Below are positions 24,626-33,761 of a DNA stretch of 64,000 nucleotides, piece after piece. Position numbers and translations under genes: made by a program. The notes under the pieces were generated by a model, which saw only the letters and a list, made by a program, of their open reading frames with translations, was not told where the DNA came from and ran no database searches. Source of the stretch: Micromonospora coriariae (GTDB taxonomy: Bacteria > Actinomycetota > Actinomycetes > Mycobacteriales > Micromonosporaceae); assembly GCF_900091455.1 (NCBI RefSeq), contig NZ_LT607412.1, positions 6,758,001-6,822,000 on the forward strand, read 5' to 3'. How positions within the stretch are numbered: position 1 is the first letter of the stretch; every line of letters starts with the position of its first letter.

Positions 24626-26785
24626 GTGACCGCGACATCACGGCGGCCGACGCCCGCGGATCCGTGGCCGGACATGTCGGCGGGGCACCCGGTGTCCAGC
24701 GGCGCCTCTCGGGACCTGCCTCCGGAGCTGGGGCCCGACGCGGTCGGTGTGCTGGAGGGCCGTACGTTCATGTTCTCCGACGCCGCGGGGAACGTGCCGA
24801 GGGGCTCGATCGGCGGTCTCGTCCACGACGACACCCGGTTCCTCAACCAGTGGGAGCTGACCATTGACGACGCCCCGCTGATGGTGCTCTCCTCCGGGAC
24901 GGTGGACGCCTACTCGGCGGCGTTCTTCCTGGCGAATGCCGACCTGCCCCACCTGCCCGCGAATCGGGTCGGCGTGCGGCGGCAGCGCTTCGTCGGCGAC
25001 GGCCTCTACGAGCGGGTCGAACTGCGCTACTTCGGCATCGAGCCGACGTCCGTCCGGCTGCGCCTGGCGGTCGGTACCGACTTCGCCGACCTGTTCGAGA
25101 TCAAGGAGACCGGCCGCGACCGCGCCCCGGACATCACCCGCGTGGACGGACGGGACGGCTCGGCGCTCGGGTTCCACTACCGCAACGGCAGCTACGCCGC
25201 CTCGGTGAGCGTCGAGGCCGACCCGCCGCCCGATCTGGTCGACGGCGACGCCCTGGTGTGGAACCTGCGCCTCGAGCGGGGACAGCAGTGGAGCTGCGAG
25301 TTGCGTGTGCCGCTGTGGTGCGGCGGGGAAGATCGCCGGCCGGTGGTGCGCGGGTTCGGCGAGACGTTCGATCATGGGCCGGAGGACCCGTCGACGCGAT
25401 GGGCGGCGGAGAAGCCGCATCTGGACGCGGAGACCGATCTCCTGCGCGACGTCTACCACAGGTCCGCTCTCGATCTGGTGTCCATGCGGCTTGAGAAGAC
25501 CATCGCGGGCGAGTCGGTCGTCCTCTTCTCCGCGGGTCTGCCGTGGTTTCTGACCACCTTCGGCCGGGACACGCTGATCACCGCGTACCAGACCATGACC
25601 TGCGGCTCGGAGGTTGCCCGGGGAGCACTCATCGTGCTGGCCCGGCATCAGGCCACAGTGTTCGACGACTTCACCGACCAGGAGCCGGGCAAGATCTTGC
25701 ACGAGTACCGCTCGGGCGAGCTCAGCCAGCTGGGCATCAAGCCCTACCGTCCCTACTACGGTGCCGCCGACACCACGGCACTCTGGCTGATCCTCCTGTC
25801 CGAATACTGGCGGTGGACCCGGGACGCCGAGCTGGTGTGCCGGCTGCGCGAGAACGCCGAGGCCGCGCTGCGCTGGATCGACCGTCACGGTGATCGCGAC
25901 GGCGACGGCTACGTGGAGTACGCCACCCGCTCCACCCAGGGCCTCGGTAACCAGTGCTGGCGGGACTCCCCGGACGGCGTGCAGTACGCCGACGGGACGA
26001 TTCCCGTCCTGCCGATCGCCACCTGTGAGACACAGGGCTACACCTACGACGCGAAACTGCGCATGGCGGAACTGGCTGACGGGCCGTGGCACGACCCCGC
26101 GATGGCCCACCGCCTGCGCGCCGAGGCCGCGGGACTGCGCGAGAGGTTCAACCGGGACTTCTGGATCCCCGAACGGGGTGGCTACTACGCCATCGGCCTG
26201 GACGGCGACAAACGCCCCATCGACTCGATGACCTCGAACATGGGTCACCTGCTGTGGAGCGGCATCGTCCCCGAGGATCGGGCCGGACAGCTCGCGCGAC
26301 ACCTCATGTCTCCGGAGATGTTCTCCGGATGGGGCGTACGCACCCTGTCGACCCTCGACGTCGGCTACAACCCGATCGGCTACCACGTCGGCACGGTGTG
26401 GCCGCACGACAACTCCATCATCGCCGCCGGCCTGGCCCGTTACGGCTACCGGGAGGAAGCGAACCGGATAGCGATGGCCATGCTGGAGGCCTCCCGGCAC
26501 TCCGATCACCGGCTGCCCGAGGCGCTCTCCGGCTACGACCGGTCCTTCGGTCGTCAGCCCGTGCCGTACCCCACAGCCTGCAACCCGCAGGCCTGGGCCA
26601 GCGGGGCGCCCCTGCTGTTTCTGCGCACGATGCTCGGCCTCGAGCCGGGCGAGGACGGGCTCCTCGCCGACGCCCACGTTCCCGACGAACTTGGACGGAT
26701 CGACCTGCACGCGGTGGCGGTGGCCGGCCGACATTGGAGTGTCGGCGCCACCGGTTCCGACTGGCGCGTCTGGCCCGCCGACTAG
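24626..26785 (+). CDS. Amylo-alpha-1,6-glucosidase / glycogen-debranching-like enzyme
   Basis: 719 aa from the GTG five bases after GAGGAGG (a GTG six bases earlier is also open). The N-terminal beta domain carries the GDE_N_bis signature: LEGRTFMFSDAAGNVP, GGLVHDDTRFLNQWEL. A six-hairpin glucosidase domain follows with LPWFLTTFGRDTLITAYQ, GNQCWRDSPDGVQYADG, GIVPEDRAGQLARHLMSPEMFSG and GTVWPHDNSIIAAGLARYG. Bacterial members trim alpha-1,6 branches or related alpha-glucans in the cytoplasm. A PfkB-type kinase gene follows by 58 bases and a GH15 enzyme is 3 kb away, which suggests glycogen/trehalose or storage-glucan metabolism. Confidence 0.9.
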   Translation: MTATSRRPTPADPWPDMSAGHPVSSGASRDLPPELGPDAVGVLEGRTFMFSDAAGNVPRGSIGGLVHDDTRFLNQWELTIDDAPLMVLSSGTVDAYSAAFFLANADLPHLPANRVGVRRQRFVGDGLYERVELRYFGIEPTSVRLRLAVGTDFADLFEIKETGRDRAPDITRVDGRDGSALGFHYRNGSYAASVSVEADPPPDLVDGDALVWNLRLERGQQWSCELRVPLWCGGEDRRPVVRGFGETFDHGPEDPSTRWAAEKPHLDAETDLLRDVYHRSALDLVSMRLEKTIAGESVVLFSAGLPWFLTTFGRDTLITAYQTMTCGSEVARGALIVLARHQATVFDDFTDQEPGKILHEYRSGELSQLGIKPYRPYYGAADTTALWLILLSEYWRWTRDAELVCRLRENAEAALRWIDRHGDRDGDGYVEYATRSTQGLGNQCWRDSPDGVQYADGTIPVLPIATCETQGYTYDAKLRMAELADGPWHDPAMAHRLRAEAAGLRERFNRDFWIPERGGYYAIGLDGDKRPIDSMTSNMGHLLWSGIVPEDRAGQLARHLMSPEMFSGWGVRTLSTLDVGYNPIGYHVGTVWPHDNSIIAAGLARYGYREEANRIAMAMLEASRHSDHRLPEALSGYDRSFGRQPVPYPTACNPQAWASGAPLLFLRTMLGLEPGEDGLLADAHVPDELGRIDLHAVAVAGRHWSVGATGSDWRVWPAD

Positions 26786-26843
26786 GTGCGTGTGTCGTCC
26801 CGGCATACCGGTAGCCATGACCGGTACCGGGTAGAAGAGCGAC

Positions 26844-27791
26844 ATGAGCAGTCCCCGCGCGGTGGTGATCGGCCAACTCGCCCGCGATCTCGTCCTCGAG
26901 ATCGACCACTGGCCGGAGGTCGGCCACGCGGCCGACGTCCGGGGGCGGCGCGAGATGCTGGGCGGCAAAGGCGCCAACCAGGCGGTGGCGCTCGCCCAGC
27001 TCGGCGTGACGGTGGCGCTGCTCGCCGTGGCGGGCGACGACGACATCGGCGACAACCTGCTCGCGCAGGCCACCCGGGACGGGGTGGACGTCACACAGGT
27101 GGCGCGCCGGCCGCACACCTCCACGGGGCTGATCGTGGAGGCGCTCGACGGGGCCGGGCGGTGGCGGTACCTGCAACACCTGCCCAGCGAGGTACTACTC
27201 ACCGCGGCCGACGTCGAAGCCTCCGCCGAGCTGTTACGCGCCGCGGACGCCGTACTCGTGCAGTTGCAGCAACCGCCCGCGGTGGCCCTCGCCGCCGCGC
27301 GCCTGGCCCACGACGCCGGTCGGCTGGTGGTGCTGGACGGTGCGCCGGCCAACGACAGCGACGGCCCGGCGTTGCTCGCCGCGGCCGACGTCGTCCGTGC
27401 CGACGCCCACGAAACACGCTTGTGGACCGAGGCGCCGACCGACGAGGTCGACCGCCTGCTGGCCGCGGCCGGCGACATCCTGGCGGCCGGTCCGCGGCTG
27501 CTCGCCTTCGGCGTGGACGCCGGGAACCTCTTCGTCTGGCGCGATCAGCAGTGGGGCGACGGGCACCTGCTCGTCCCCCTGTCCGATCAGAAGGTGGTGG
27601 ACACCACCGGCGCCGGCGACGCCCTCGTCGCCGCGCTGACCGCGGCGCTCCTGCGCGGCGACCCGCCCCCGGTCGCCGCCCGGTACGCCGTCGCCGCGGC
27701 CGGGGCGGCCGTCGGACATCCCGGCGGTAGGCCGAACCTGACGGCGGACGCGCTTCGGGTCGCCCGTGTATCCCTACTCGGCGGGGCTTGA
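26844..27791 (+). CDS. PfkB-family carbohydrate kinase (ribokinase-like)
   Basis: 315 aa. PfkB motifs are complete: MLGGKGANQAVALAQLG (38-54, sugar-binding di-Gly) and the anion hole/catalytic Asp motif VVDTTGAGDALVAALTAALL near residue 255. GQLARDLVLEID is the beta-lid start. It phosphorylates a sugar such as ribose, or a nucleoside; specificity cannot be assigned. The ATG has GAAGAG upstream. It probably shares a transcript with the debranching enzyme. Its end overlaps the convergent regulator gene by 18 bases. Confidence 0.9.
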   Translation: MSSPRAVVIGQLARDLVLEIDHWPEVGHAADVRGRREMLGGKGANQAVALAQLGVTVALLAVAGDDDIGDNLLAQATRDGVDVTQVARRPHTSTGLIVEALDGAGRWRYLQHLPSEVLLTAADVEASAELLRAADAVLVQLQQPPAVALAAARLAHDAGRLVVLDGAPANDSDGPALLAAADVVRADAHETRLWTEAPTDEVDRLLAAAGDILAAGPRLLAFGVDAGNLFVWRDQQWGDGHLLVPLSDQKVVDTTGAGDALVAALTAALLRGDPPPVAARYAVAAAGAAVGHPGGRPNLTADALRVARVSLLGGA

Positions 27792-28370
27792 TCCTGGTGC
27801 CGCGCGGACGTGCGCGCGTTCGCCCTGTCTGCCGACGAGGCTGAGGAACTCGACGGGACCGGCGCTGGTGGACCCGAACCAGTGTGGCGTTCGGGTGTCG
27901 AACTCCGCGGCTTCCCCGGGCTTGAGGATGAGATTGTGCTCGCCGAGGACCAGGCGCAGTGTGCCGTTGAGGACGTAGACCCAGTCGTAACCCTCGTGGG
28001 TGCGCAGGTCGGGTTCGCGGTCGTCGGCACCGGTCGGGAGGACGAACTTGTAGGCCTGGATGCCTCCGGGCCTGCGGGTCAGGGGCAGGATGGTCGCCCC
28101 GTCGCCGCCGGCGATGGGGCGCAGGTTGATCCGGGGATCGCCGGTTGGTGGCGCGTCGACGAGCTCGTCGAGGGTGACGCCGTGGACCCGGGCGAGCGGG
28201 AGCAGCTGTTCGAGCGTGGGGCGTCGCAGGCCCGCCTCGAGCCTGGACAGTGTGCTGGCGGAGATGCCGGTTTCCTCGGCGAGGTCGGTGAGGGTGAGGT
28301 CGCGGCGGAGCCGCAGGTGCTTCAGCCTCGGTCCGACAGCGTCGAGCGTGCGGTCCAGGTGGGTGCCCAT
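27774..28370 (-). CDS. XRE-type HTH regulator with cupin sensor domain
   Basis: 198 aa. HTH_3 at residues 13-65 (LTDLAEETGISASTLSRLEAG) followed by a cupin domain (about 110-185): THEGYDWVYVLNGTLRLVLG and LKPGEAAEFDTRTPHWFGS. This architecture (PuuR/HipB-like) senses a small ligand in the cupin barrel. The gene is divergent from a methyltransferase gene with a palindrome between them. It likely represses that gene and itself. Confidence 0.9.
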   Translation of the reverse strand: MGTHLDRTLDAVGPRLKHLRLRRDLTLTDLAEETGISASTLSRLEAGLRRPTLEQLLPLARVHGVTLDELVDAPPTGDPRINLRPIAGGDGATILPLTRRPGGIQAYKFVLPTGADDREPDLRTHEGYDWVYVLNGTLRLVLGEHNLILKPGEAAEFDTRTPHWFGSTSAGPVEFLSLVGRQGERAHVRAAPGSSPAE

Positions 28371-28379
28371 ACCCCCATT

Positions 28380-28393
28380 TTGCCATTTGGCAA
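28380..28393. promoter_or_regulatory. Palindromic operator for the XRE-cupin regulator
   Basis: TTGCC-ATTT-GGCAA, a perfect dyad ten bases upstream of the regulator's ATG in the AT-rich part of the gap. XRE-cupin repressors usually bind short palindromes of this size next to their own gene. Confidence 0.55.
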
Positions 28394-28465
28394 GAAGTTT
28401 TGCTTATCACGGGGTTGCCAGCCACAGTCGTCAGCGACACGCGAGGACTGTGAAGGGGTGGCTCG

Positions 28466-29101
28466 ATGACACACGGATTCGACAAGGACTACTGGGATCG
28501 GCACTGGCACCAGGCGCACCGCGACGAACCCGCAGCGACGGCCGGGAGCGCCCCGCAGCCGTACCTCGCCCGCGAGACCGGCAGCCTGGTCCCGGGCACG
28601 GCGCTGGATGCCGGGTGCGGCACCGGCGCCGGCGCGATGTGGCTCGCCTCGCACGGTTGGCACGTGACCGCAGTCGACATCGCCCCCGAAGCCCTCGCCC
28701 GCGCCGCCGAGCACGCGGCGAACGGCCAGGTGTCCGAGCGCGTGCGGTGGGTTGAAGCGGACCTGACCGTCTGGGACCCGGGCATGCGGTTCGATCTGGT
28801 CACGACGCACTACGCGCACCCGGCGATGCCGCAACTGGCCTTCTACGACCGCCTCTCGGCATGGGTGGCGCCCGGCGGCACAGTGCTGATCGTCGGGCAC
28901 CTGCACGACCCGGGAGCCACCGGGCACGGGCACCACCCTCCCGCCGAGGCATCGGTCACCCTCGCGGACATCACCGCGCGGCTGGAGAGCACGGCGTGGG
29001 ACATCACCACCGCCGAAGAGCACGTCCGCGCGCTCACCGGCCCCGGCGGCCACGGGGGGCCGCTGCACGACGTCGTCGTGCGCGCCACACGACGCCCCTG
29101 A
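28466..29101 (+). CDS. Class I SAM-dependent methyltransferase
   Basis: 211 aa. Motif I is LDAGCGTGAGAMWLASHG near residue 48, followed by the acidic VTAVDIAPEAL and motif post-I, then FDLVTTHYAHP at the substrate side. The Methyltransf_25-type fold is complete. The N-terminus FDKDYWDRHWHQAH resembles thiol/tellurite-type small-molecule methyltransferases. The substrate is unknown. Divergent from, and probably controlled by, the XRE-cupin regulator. The 263 bases after it hold only a doubtful 26-codon frame. Confidence 0.9.
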   Translation: MTHGFDKDYWDRHWHQAHRDEPAATAGSAPQPYLARETGSLVPGTALDAGCGTGAGAMWLASHGWHVTAVDIAPEALARAAEHAANGQVSERVRWVEADLTVWDPGMRFDLVTTHYAHPAMPQLAFYDRLSAWVAPGGTVLIVGHLHDPGATGHGHHPPAEASVTLADITARLESTAWDITTAEEHVRALTGPGGHGGPLHDVVVRATRRP

Positions 29102-29364
29102 TCAACATGCCTGACTCGGGGTGGGCGCCGTCCTGGCGCCATCTCGGCGAGCAGGCAACATGCCGTATTCCGGTGGCTTATGGTGAAAAGCCGGCGCGGC
29201 CCCTGTCGTCCGAGGCGGCGCGACGCGGGCGTCCAGATCAGGACCGTAGACCTTTCACGTTGTTCAGCCGAAGGACGGACCGATGACCGAGAGAACGTCA
29301 CGGTGCCGCGTGCCGACGGCTCGGAACCGCTGTCCGGCCGTTCAGGCCCGGTCGCACCGCTGAG

Positions 29365-29841
29365 ATGGACTGGGCCGGATGGGGTTTGTTCGGGCTGGTC
29401 GCCACCGCGGTGCTCACCGCGGCGATGATCGCTGCCCAACTGGCCGGCCTCACCCGCATCGACTTTCCCCTGGTTCTCGGGACCTTCGTCACCGAGGATC
29501 CCGACCGGGCTCGCGTCGTCGGGTTCTTCATGCACCTCTGCGCCGGTCAGGGCTTCGCCCTCGGCTACGCGGCCACGTTCGCCCTGCTGCACCGCGCCAC
29601 CTGGTGGGTCGGGGCGCTGCTCGGGACCATCCACGTCGGGATTGCGCTGACGGTGCTCCTGCCGCTACTTCCGGGCGTACACCCGCGCATGGCCTCCCAG
29701 CGGGCGGGCCTGACCAGCACGGCCGTGCTGGAGCCGCCCGGCCTGTTCGCCGTCAACTACGGCATCCAGACTCCCGCGGTCGTGACCACCGTCCACGTCC
29801 TCTACGGGGTGGTCCTCGGGCTGCTCCTACAGGCCGACTGA
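29365..29841 (+). CDS. Four-helix membrane protein of unknown function
   Basis: 158 aa with four predicted transmembrane helices (about 5-27, 55-75, 80-100 and 135-155). The loop between helices 1 and 2 holds GTFVTEDPDRARVVGFFMHL, the conserved part of a small actinobacterial membrane family without a known function. The ATG has no clear ribosome site, although GCTGAG precedes it. It is followed by the GH15 gene after 34 bases on the same strand; no functional link is apparent. Confidence 0.7.
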   Translation: MDWAGWGLFGLVATAVLTAAMIAAQLAGLTRIDFPLVLGTFVTEDPDRARVVGFFMHLCAGQGFALGYAATFALLHRATWWVGALLGTIHVGIALTVLLPLLPGVHPRMASQRAGLTSTAVLEPPGLFAVNYGIQTPAVVTTVHVLYGVVLGLLLQAD

Positions 29842-29875
29842 CCCGCGCCGCACGACCCGGCAGGCGGCGATCTCC

Positions 29876-31690
29876 GTGACCGGCGGGTACGACCCCAGCT
29901 GTCCCCGGGACCCGGCGCCGATCAGCGACTACGGGCTGCTGGGTGACACGCGCACGGCCGCCCTCGTCGCCGGTGACGGCGGAATCGACTGGCTCTGTGT
30001 GCCTCGCTTCGACGGTGAGCCCCTGTTCGGCAGGCTGATCGGGGGCGCCGACGCGGGAACCTTCCGGGTCGGCCCGGCCCGGCCCGCCACGATCGTCGAA
30101 CGGCGTTACCGGCAGTACACCGCCACCCTGGAGACGACGTGGGTGGTGGGCGGCAGCCGGCTCACCCTCACCGAGGCCATGGTGACCGAGGTCAGCGGCC
30201 GCCTGCTGCCCGCGACACTGATGGTGCGGCGTCTGTCGACCGATGACGTGGCGGTCGACGCCGTAGTCGAGTTCGACCCCCGCTTCGGCGTACGGCACCG
30301 CCGGCCCCGGATCCAGCGCCGGCGCGAGGCCCTGGTGTGTGAGTGGGGGTCGCTCGCGGTCTCCCTGGGCAGCATGCCCGAGCTGACCATCGAACCAGGT
30401 CGGCCTACCCTGATCAGGGTCACGCCGGGCCGTCCGATCACATTCGTGCTGGCCGTGGCCCATCGGGAACCGCTGATCCACGTCGAGCCGGCATCGGCCT
30501 GGGACCTGCTGCGCGAGGACGAGGACCGCTGGCGGTCCTGGACAGCCGAGATCGACGGGTCACTGCCGTTCCGGGAACACGTCGTACGAAGCCTGTTGAC
30601 CCTGCGGCTGCTGACGTACTCGCCCTCGCGAGCCCCGGTGGCCGCACCCACCACGTCCCTGCCCGAGGATCCTGGTGGGGTACGGAACTGGGATTACCGC
30701 TATGTCTGGCCCCGTGACGCCAGCATCGGCGTCAGTGCCTTCCTCAGCGTGGGCAAGCCCGACGAGGCCCACGGTTTCCTCGCGTGGCTGCTGCACGCCA
30801 GCCGGTTGCAGCGGCCACGCCTGCCGGCGGTACTCACCCTGCACGGACGCCACGTACCAGCGGAACGGGACCTGACCGGCTGGCCCGGCTACCTCGGTAG
30901 CGTCCCGGTGCGGATCGGCAACGGCGCCGCCGGGCAACACCAGCTCGACGGTTACGGCTGGGTGATCGACGCCGCGTGGGCGTTCGCGCAGGCCGGGCAG
31001 AGCCTGTCCAGCGAGACGTGGCGGGCGGTGCGCGGCTTCGCCGACGTGGTGGCCCGTTGCTGGCAGGAGCCCGACGCCGGCATCTGGGAGGTCCGGAAAC
31101 CCGCCCAACACGTCCATTCCAAGCTCATGGGCTGGCTCGCGCTGGACCGCGCGCTGCGCATCGCCGACACGCACGCCCTGTCAGACCGCCAACGTCGACG
31201 CTGGCAGAAGGCGCGAGATGCCGTCGCCGCCGGGGTCCGGACATCCGGCTTCGACCCCACGGCGGGCAGCTACATGCGCAGATACGGCTCGGAGGACGTC
31301 GACGCGGCCCTGCTCGTTCTGCCGCTGCTGGACATGGACAACGCCGAGTCACCCCGCGTGCGGGGCACCATCGACTTCATTCGGGACAGCCTCTCCGCCG
31401 GCGGCCCGCTGCTTTACCGCTATCCGCCGGGATCTGACGGTTTCCCCGGCACCGAAGGCGCGTTCCTGCCCTGCTCGTTCTGGCTCGTTCAGGCCCTCGC
31501 CCGCACCGGACGTCGGATCGAGGCGGTCGAGCTGTTCGAGACCATGCTGGACTACGCCAGCCCACTCGGCCTCTACCCCGAAGAGCTTGACCCCGCGACG
31601 GGCGCCCACCTCGGCAACTACCCCCAGACACTGACCCATGCCGCGCTCGTCCAAGCCGCGCTGGCCATCCGCGACGCCCCGGTGAGCTAG
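29876..31690 (+). CDS. GH15-family glucoamylase/trehalase-like hydrolase
   Basis: 604 aa from GTG. The N-terminal beta domain begins ISDYGLLGDTRTAALVAGDGGIDWL, which is typical of the bacterial GH15 family. The (alpha/alpha)6 catalytic domain has NWDYRYVWPRDASI near residue 268, GIWEVRKPAQHVHSKLMGW near 403 (general acid Glu), and LYPEELDPATGAHLGNYPQ near 568 (base Glu). Related mycobacterial and Streptomyces enzymes act as trehalases or glucoamylases. It lacks a signal peptide, so it works in the cytoplasm. Together with the debranching enzyme at 24.6 kb it suggests alpha-glucan/trehalose turnover. Confidence 0.9.
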   Translation: MTGGYDPSCPRDPAPISDYGLLGDTRTAALVAGDGGIDWLCVPRFDGEPLFGRLIGGADAGTFRVGPARPATIVERRYRQYTATLETTWVVGGSRLTLTEAMVTEVSGRLLPATLMVRRLSTDDVAVDAVVEFDPRFGVRHRRPRIQRRREALVCEWGSLAVSLGSMPELTIEPGRPTLIRVTPGRPITFVLAVAHREPLIHVEPASAWDLLREDEDRWRSWTAEIDGSLPFREHVVRSLLTLRLLTYSPSRAPVAAPTTSLPEDPGGVRNWDYRYVWPRDASIGVSAFLSVGKPDEAHGFLAWLLHASRLQRPRLPAVLTLHGRHVPAERDLTGWPGYLGSVPVRIGNGAAGQHQLDGYGWVIDAAWAFAQAGQSLSSETWRAVRGFADVVARCWQEPDAGIWEVRKPAQHVHSKLMGWLALDRALRIADTHALSDRQRRRWQKARDAVAAGVRTSGFDPTAGSYMRRYGSEDVDAALLVLPLLDMDNAESPRVRGTIDFIRDSLSAGGPLLYRYPPGSDGFPGTEGAFLPCSFWLVQALARTGRRIEAVELFETMLDYASPLGLYPEELDPATGAHLGNYPQTLTHAALVQAALAIRDAPVS

Positions 31691-31735
31691 GTTTCGCGGC
31701 CCGGGCTGGACAGGCGATTTGAAGGTTTCGCCTCG

Positions 31736-31772
31736 CTCAACCGGTAGACACCTGGTCTAAGTCTCAACCGGT
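31736..31772 (+). repeat. 10-bp direct repeat upstream of the erythromycin-esterase homologue
   Basis: CTCAACCGGT occurs at 31736-31745 and again at 31763-31772 (27 bases apart), followed by GTTCAACGATACCGTTCAA just before the ATG at 31796. It may be a paired activator site or an ECF-type promoter region; no matching regulator gene is adjacent. Confidence 0.4.
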
Positions 31773-31795
31773 GGTTCAACGATACCGTTCAAGGC

Positions 31796-32989
31796 ATGAC
31801 TGCTGGCATCACCGACGCCGTCCACACCGTCAACGCTCCTACCGTCATGGGATTGCTCCCGGCCAGACCACGGCTGCTTGCCCTCGGTGAGCCGACCCAC
31901 GGCGCGGACGTTCTGCTCGAGCTGCGAAACGACCTCTTCCGGCAACTCGCCGAGCGCGACGGCTACCGGACGATCGCCATCGAGAGCGACTGCGTGCTGG
32001 GCCTGATCGTGGACGACTACGTCACCTCGGGCACGGGCACGCTCGACGAGGTCATGGAGCGCGGCTTCAGCCACGAGTGGGGGGCCTTCGCGGGCAACCG
32101 GGAGTTGGTGCGCTGGATGCGCGCGTACAACGACGGCCGGCCCCTGGCAGAGCAGCTGCGCTTCGCCGGATTCGACGGCCCGCTGGAGATCACCGCCGCC
32201 GCGAGCCCCCGGCAGACCCTCACCGCACTCCACGCGTACCTCGCCACCTGGGTCGACGCCGACCTTCTTCCCTGCACCGCGGAGTCACTCGACCGCCTGC
32301 TCGGCGCCGACGACCGGTGGACCAACCCCGCCGCGATGAGGGACCCGTCCCGGTCCGTGGGCCAGACGCACGATGCCGAACAGCTGCGCCTGCTCGCCGA
32401 CGAGCTCGTAGCGCTGCTCGACGCGCAGACGCCCCAACTGATCGCGGCGTCCACACGGGAGGACTGGCACCGGGCACGCCTGTACGGGCGCACCGCCATC
32501 GGCCTGCTGCGCTACCACTTCGCGATGGCCGACACGTCACCCAGCCGCATGGCACGGCTGCTCGGCGTACGGGATTCGATGATGGCCGCCAACCTGCTCG
32601 CCATCGCCGAGCGGGTCCCGGCACTGGTGAACGCCCACAACGGCCACCTGCAGCGGGACAGGAGCAGGATGCGGATGGGCGACCTGCCGGTGGAATGGTG
32701 GAGCGCCGGCGCGATCGTCAACGCCCACCTGGGCCAGGGGTACGCCTTCCTCGCCACAGCCCTCGGCACGCTCCGCCGTCACGGCGTGAACTCCCCGCCT
32801 CCGGACACCGTCGAGGGACTGCTGTACGCGCTCCCGGAGAACCGTTACGTCGTCGACGCCCGCCGACTGGCCACCGCCCTCGCCAACGTGACGCCCGCTT
32901 CCCGGGTGTCCCAGTGGTTCGGTTACTCCCCGCTCGACCCGGCCCACGTGGCCAACACCGACGGGATCATCTTCGTCAAGGACGCTTGA
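31796..32989 (+). CDS. Erythromycin-esterase family protein
   Basis: 397 aa, complete. The family motif LALGEPTHGADVLLELR lies at 28-44, with the essential-type Glu32 and His35; TIAIESDCVLGLIVDDYV and the second His region NAHNGHLQRDRSRMRMG also fit. EreA/EreB hydrolyse the macrolactone ring of erythromycin. Many environmental relatives (succinoglycan-biosynthesis-protein-like) do not, so resistance is only a possibility. No signal peptide, so it is cytoplasmic. No macrolide biosynthetic genes are in the window. Confidence 0.87.
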   Translation: MTAGITDAVHTVNAPTVMGLLPARPRLLALGEPTHGADVLLELRNDLFRQLAERDGYRTIAIESDCVLGLIVDDYVTSGTGTLDEVMERGFSHEWGAFAGNRELVRWMRAYNDGRPLAEQLRFAGFDGPLEITAAASPRQTLTALHAYLATWVDADLLPCTAESLDRLLGADDRWTNPAAMRDPSRSVGQTHDAEQLRLLADELVALLDAQTPQLIAASTREDWHRARLYGRTAIGLLRYHFAMADTSPSRMARLLGVRDSMMAANLLAIAERVPALVNAHNGHLQRDRSRMRMGDLPVEWWSAGAIVNAHLGQGYAFLATALGTLRRHGVNSPPPDTVEGLLYALPENRYVVDARRLATALANVTPASRVSQWFGYSPLDPAHVANTDGIIFVKDA

Positions 32990-33134
32990 CGGAGCCCGCC
33001 TCCCCAGCGTTCGGCAACGAGTGACCAGTAGCGGTTCGGTAGCGGTTCGGGAAGCTATCGGCTGTCGCCAGCTGCACGTGCGCAGAGGGCGGGACCGGCA
33101 CTACCACCTTGGTCGCGGGTTCTACCGTGCAAGT

Positions 33135-33647
33135 GTGGCCGAACAGCGCGAAGGCTTCATCGGGGACCGCAAGCGGTTCGCTCGGGACGTGCTGGTGAAC
33201 GTGCTGGCGAACCTGGTGGCGGCCGCAATCATCTACATGCTCGCGGCTCTGGTGGGCCTGCTACCGCGTAACGCCGCGGCGTTCACGGTCGCCGGCTCCG
33301 TGCTGGCCATCACCCTCTACCTACTGTGGCACCTCTCGCACTCCAACCGTCGCCTTGGCTCCTTGCGTGGATCTCTTTTCGCGGTTGCCTGGGTGGCGGC
33401 GGCTGCGACCGGGATTGCCGCGTTCCTGGTCATGACCACGCCGTTGGGGGACGGCGTCTCAGCAGGCTGGCGCCCGGTGATCGAGTGGCTGTTCTACTTG
33501 GCGGCCGCGGTTGTTGCGGGTGTGGGGTTCACCTACTCGATCGTGTTCCTGATTGAAGCCCGGGACTGGTTCAGCCGCCAGCGGACGCGACGACAATCTG
33601 GTACGGGTGGACGGCATGCCGAACGAGGATCTGACGTGGGCCTCTAG
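33135..33647 (+). CDS. Membrane protein of unknown function
   Basis: 170 aa from GTG 33135; the frame is open further upstream but reads low-quality basic sequence. A charged start (AEQREGFIGDRKRFARDVLVN) is followed by four hydrophobic helices: about 20-45, 50-68, 80-105 and 120-145. The tail is basic (RQRTRRQSG). No known domain. It stands alone between the esterase homologue and the DinB-like gene. The real start could be different. Confidence 0.55.
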   Translation: MAEQREGFIGDRKRFARDVLVNVLANLVAAAIIYMLAALVGLLPRNAAAFTVAGSVLAITLYLLWHLSHSNRRLGSLRGSLFAVAWVAAAATGIAAFLVMTTPLGDGVSAGWRPVIEWLFYLAAAVVAGVGFTYSIVFLIEARDWFSRQRTRRQSGTGGRHAERGSDVGL

Positions 33648-33761
33648 TCCGAAACGCCGGTGACCGGCGGGCAGGCTGGCCCTCGGACAGTTCGCGTCGT
33701 GTCCAGGTTGTCGGACACGCGCGCTAGCATCGCCGCGATCGCCAGCGGGTGGGAGGACGCC

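Noticed and set aside
24638..27478. A 946-codon open frame on the minus strand
   Set aside because: It lies antisense to the debranching enzyme and PfkB genes, has no recognisable domain, and has the Arg/Gly/Val/Gln-rich make-up of a high-GC shadow frame.
29283..29363. 26-codon frame ahead of the four-helix membrane protein
   Set aside because: An AAGGA stands upstream, but the peptide is Arg-rich and featureless with no supporting context.
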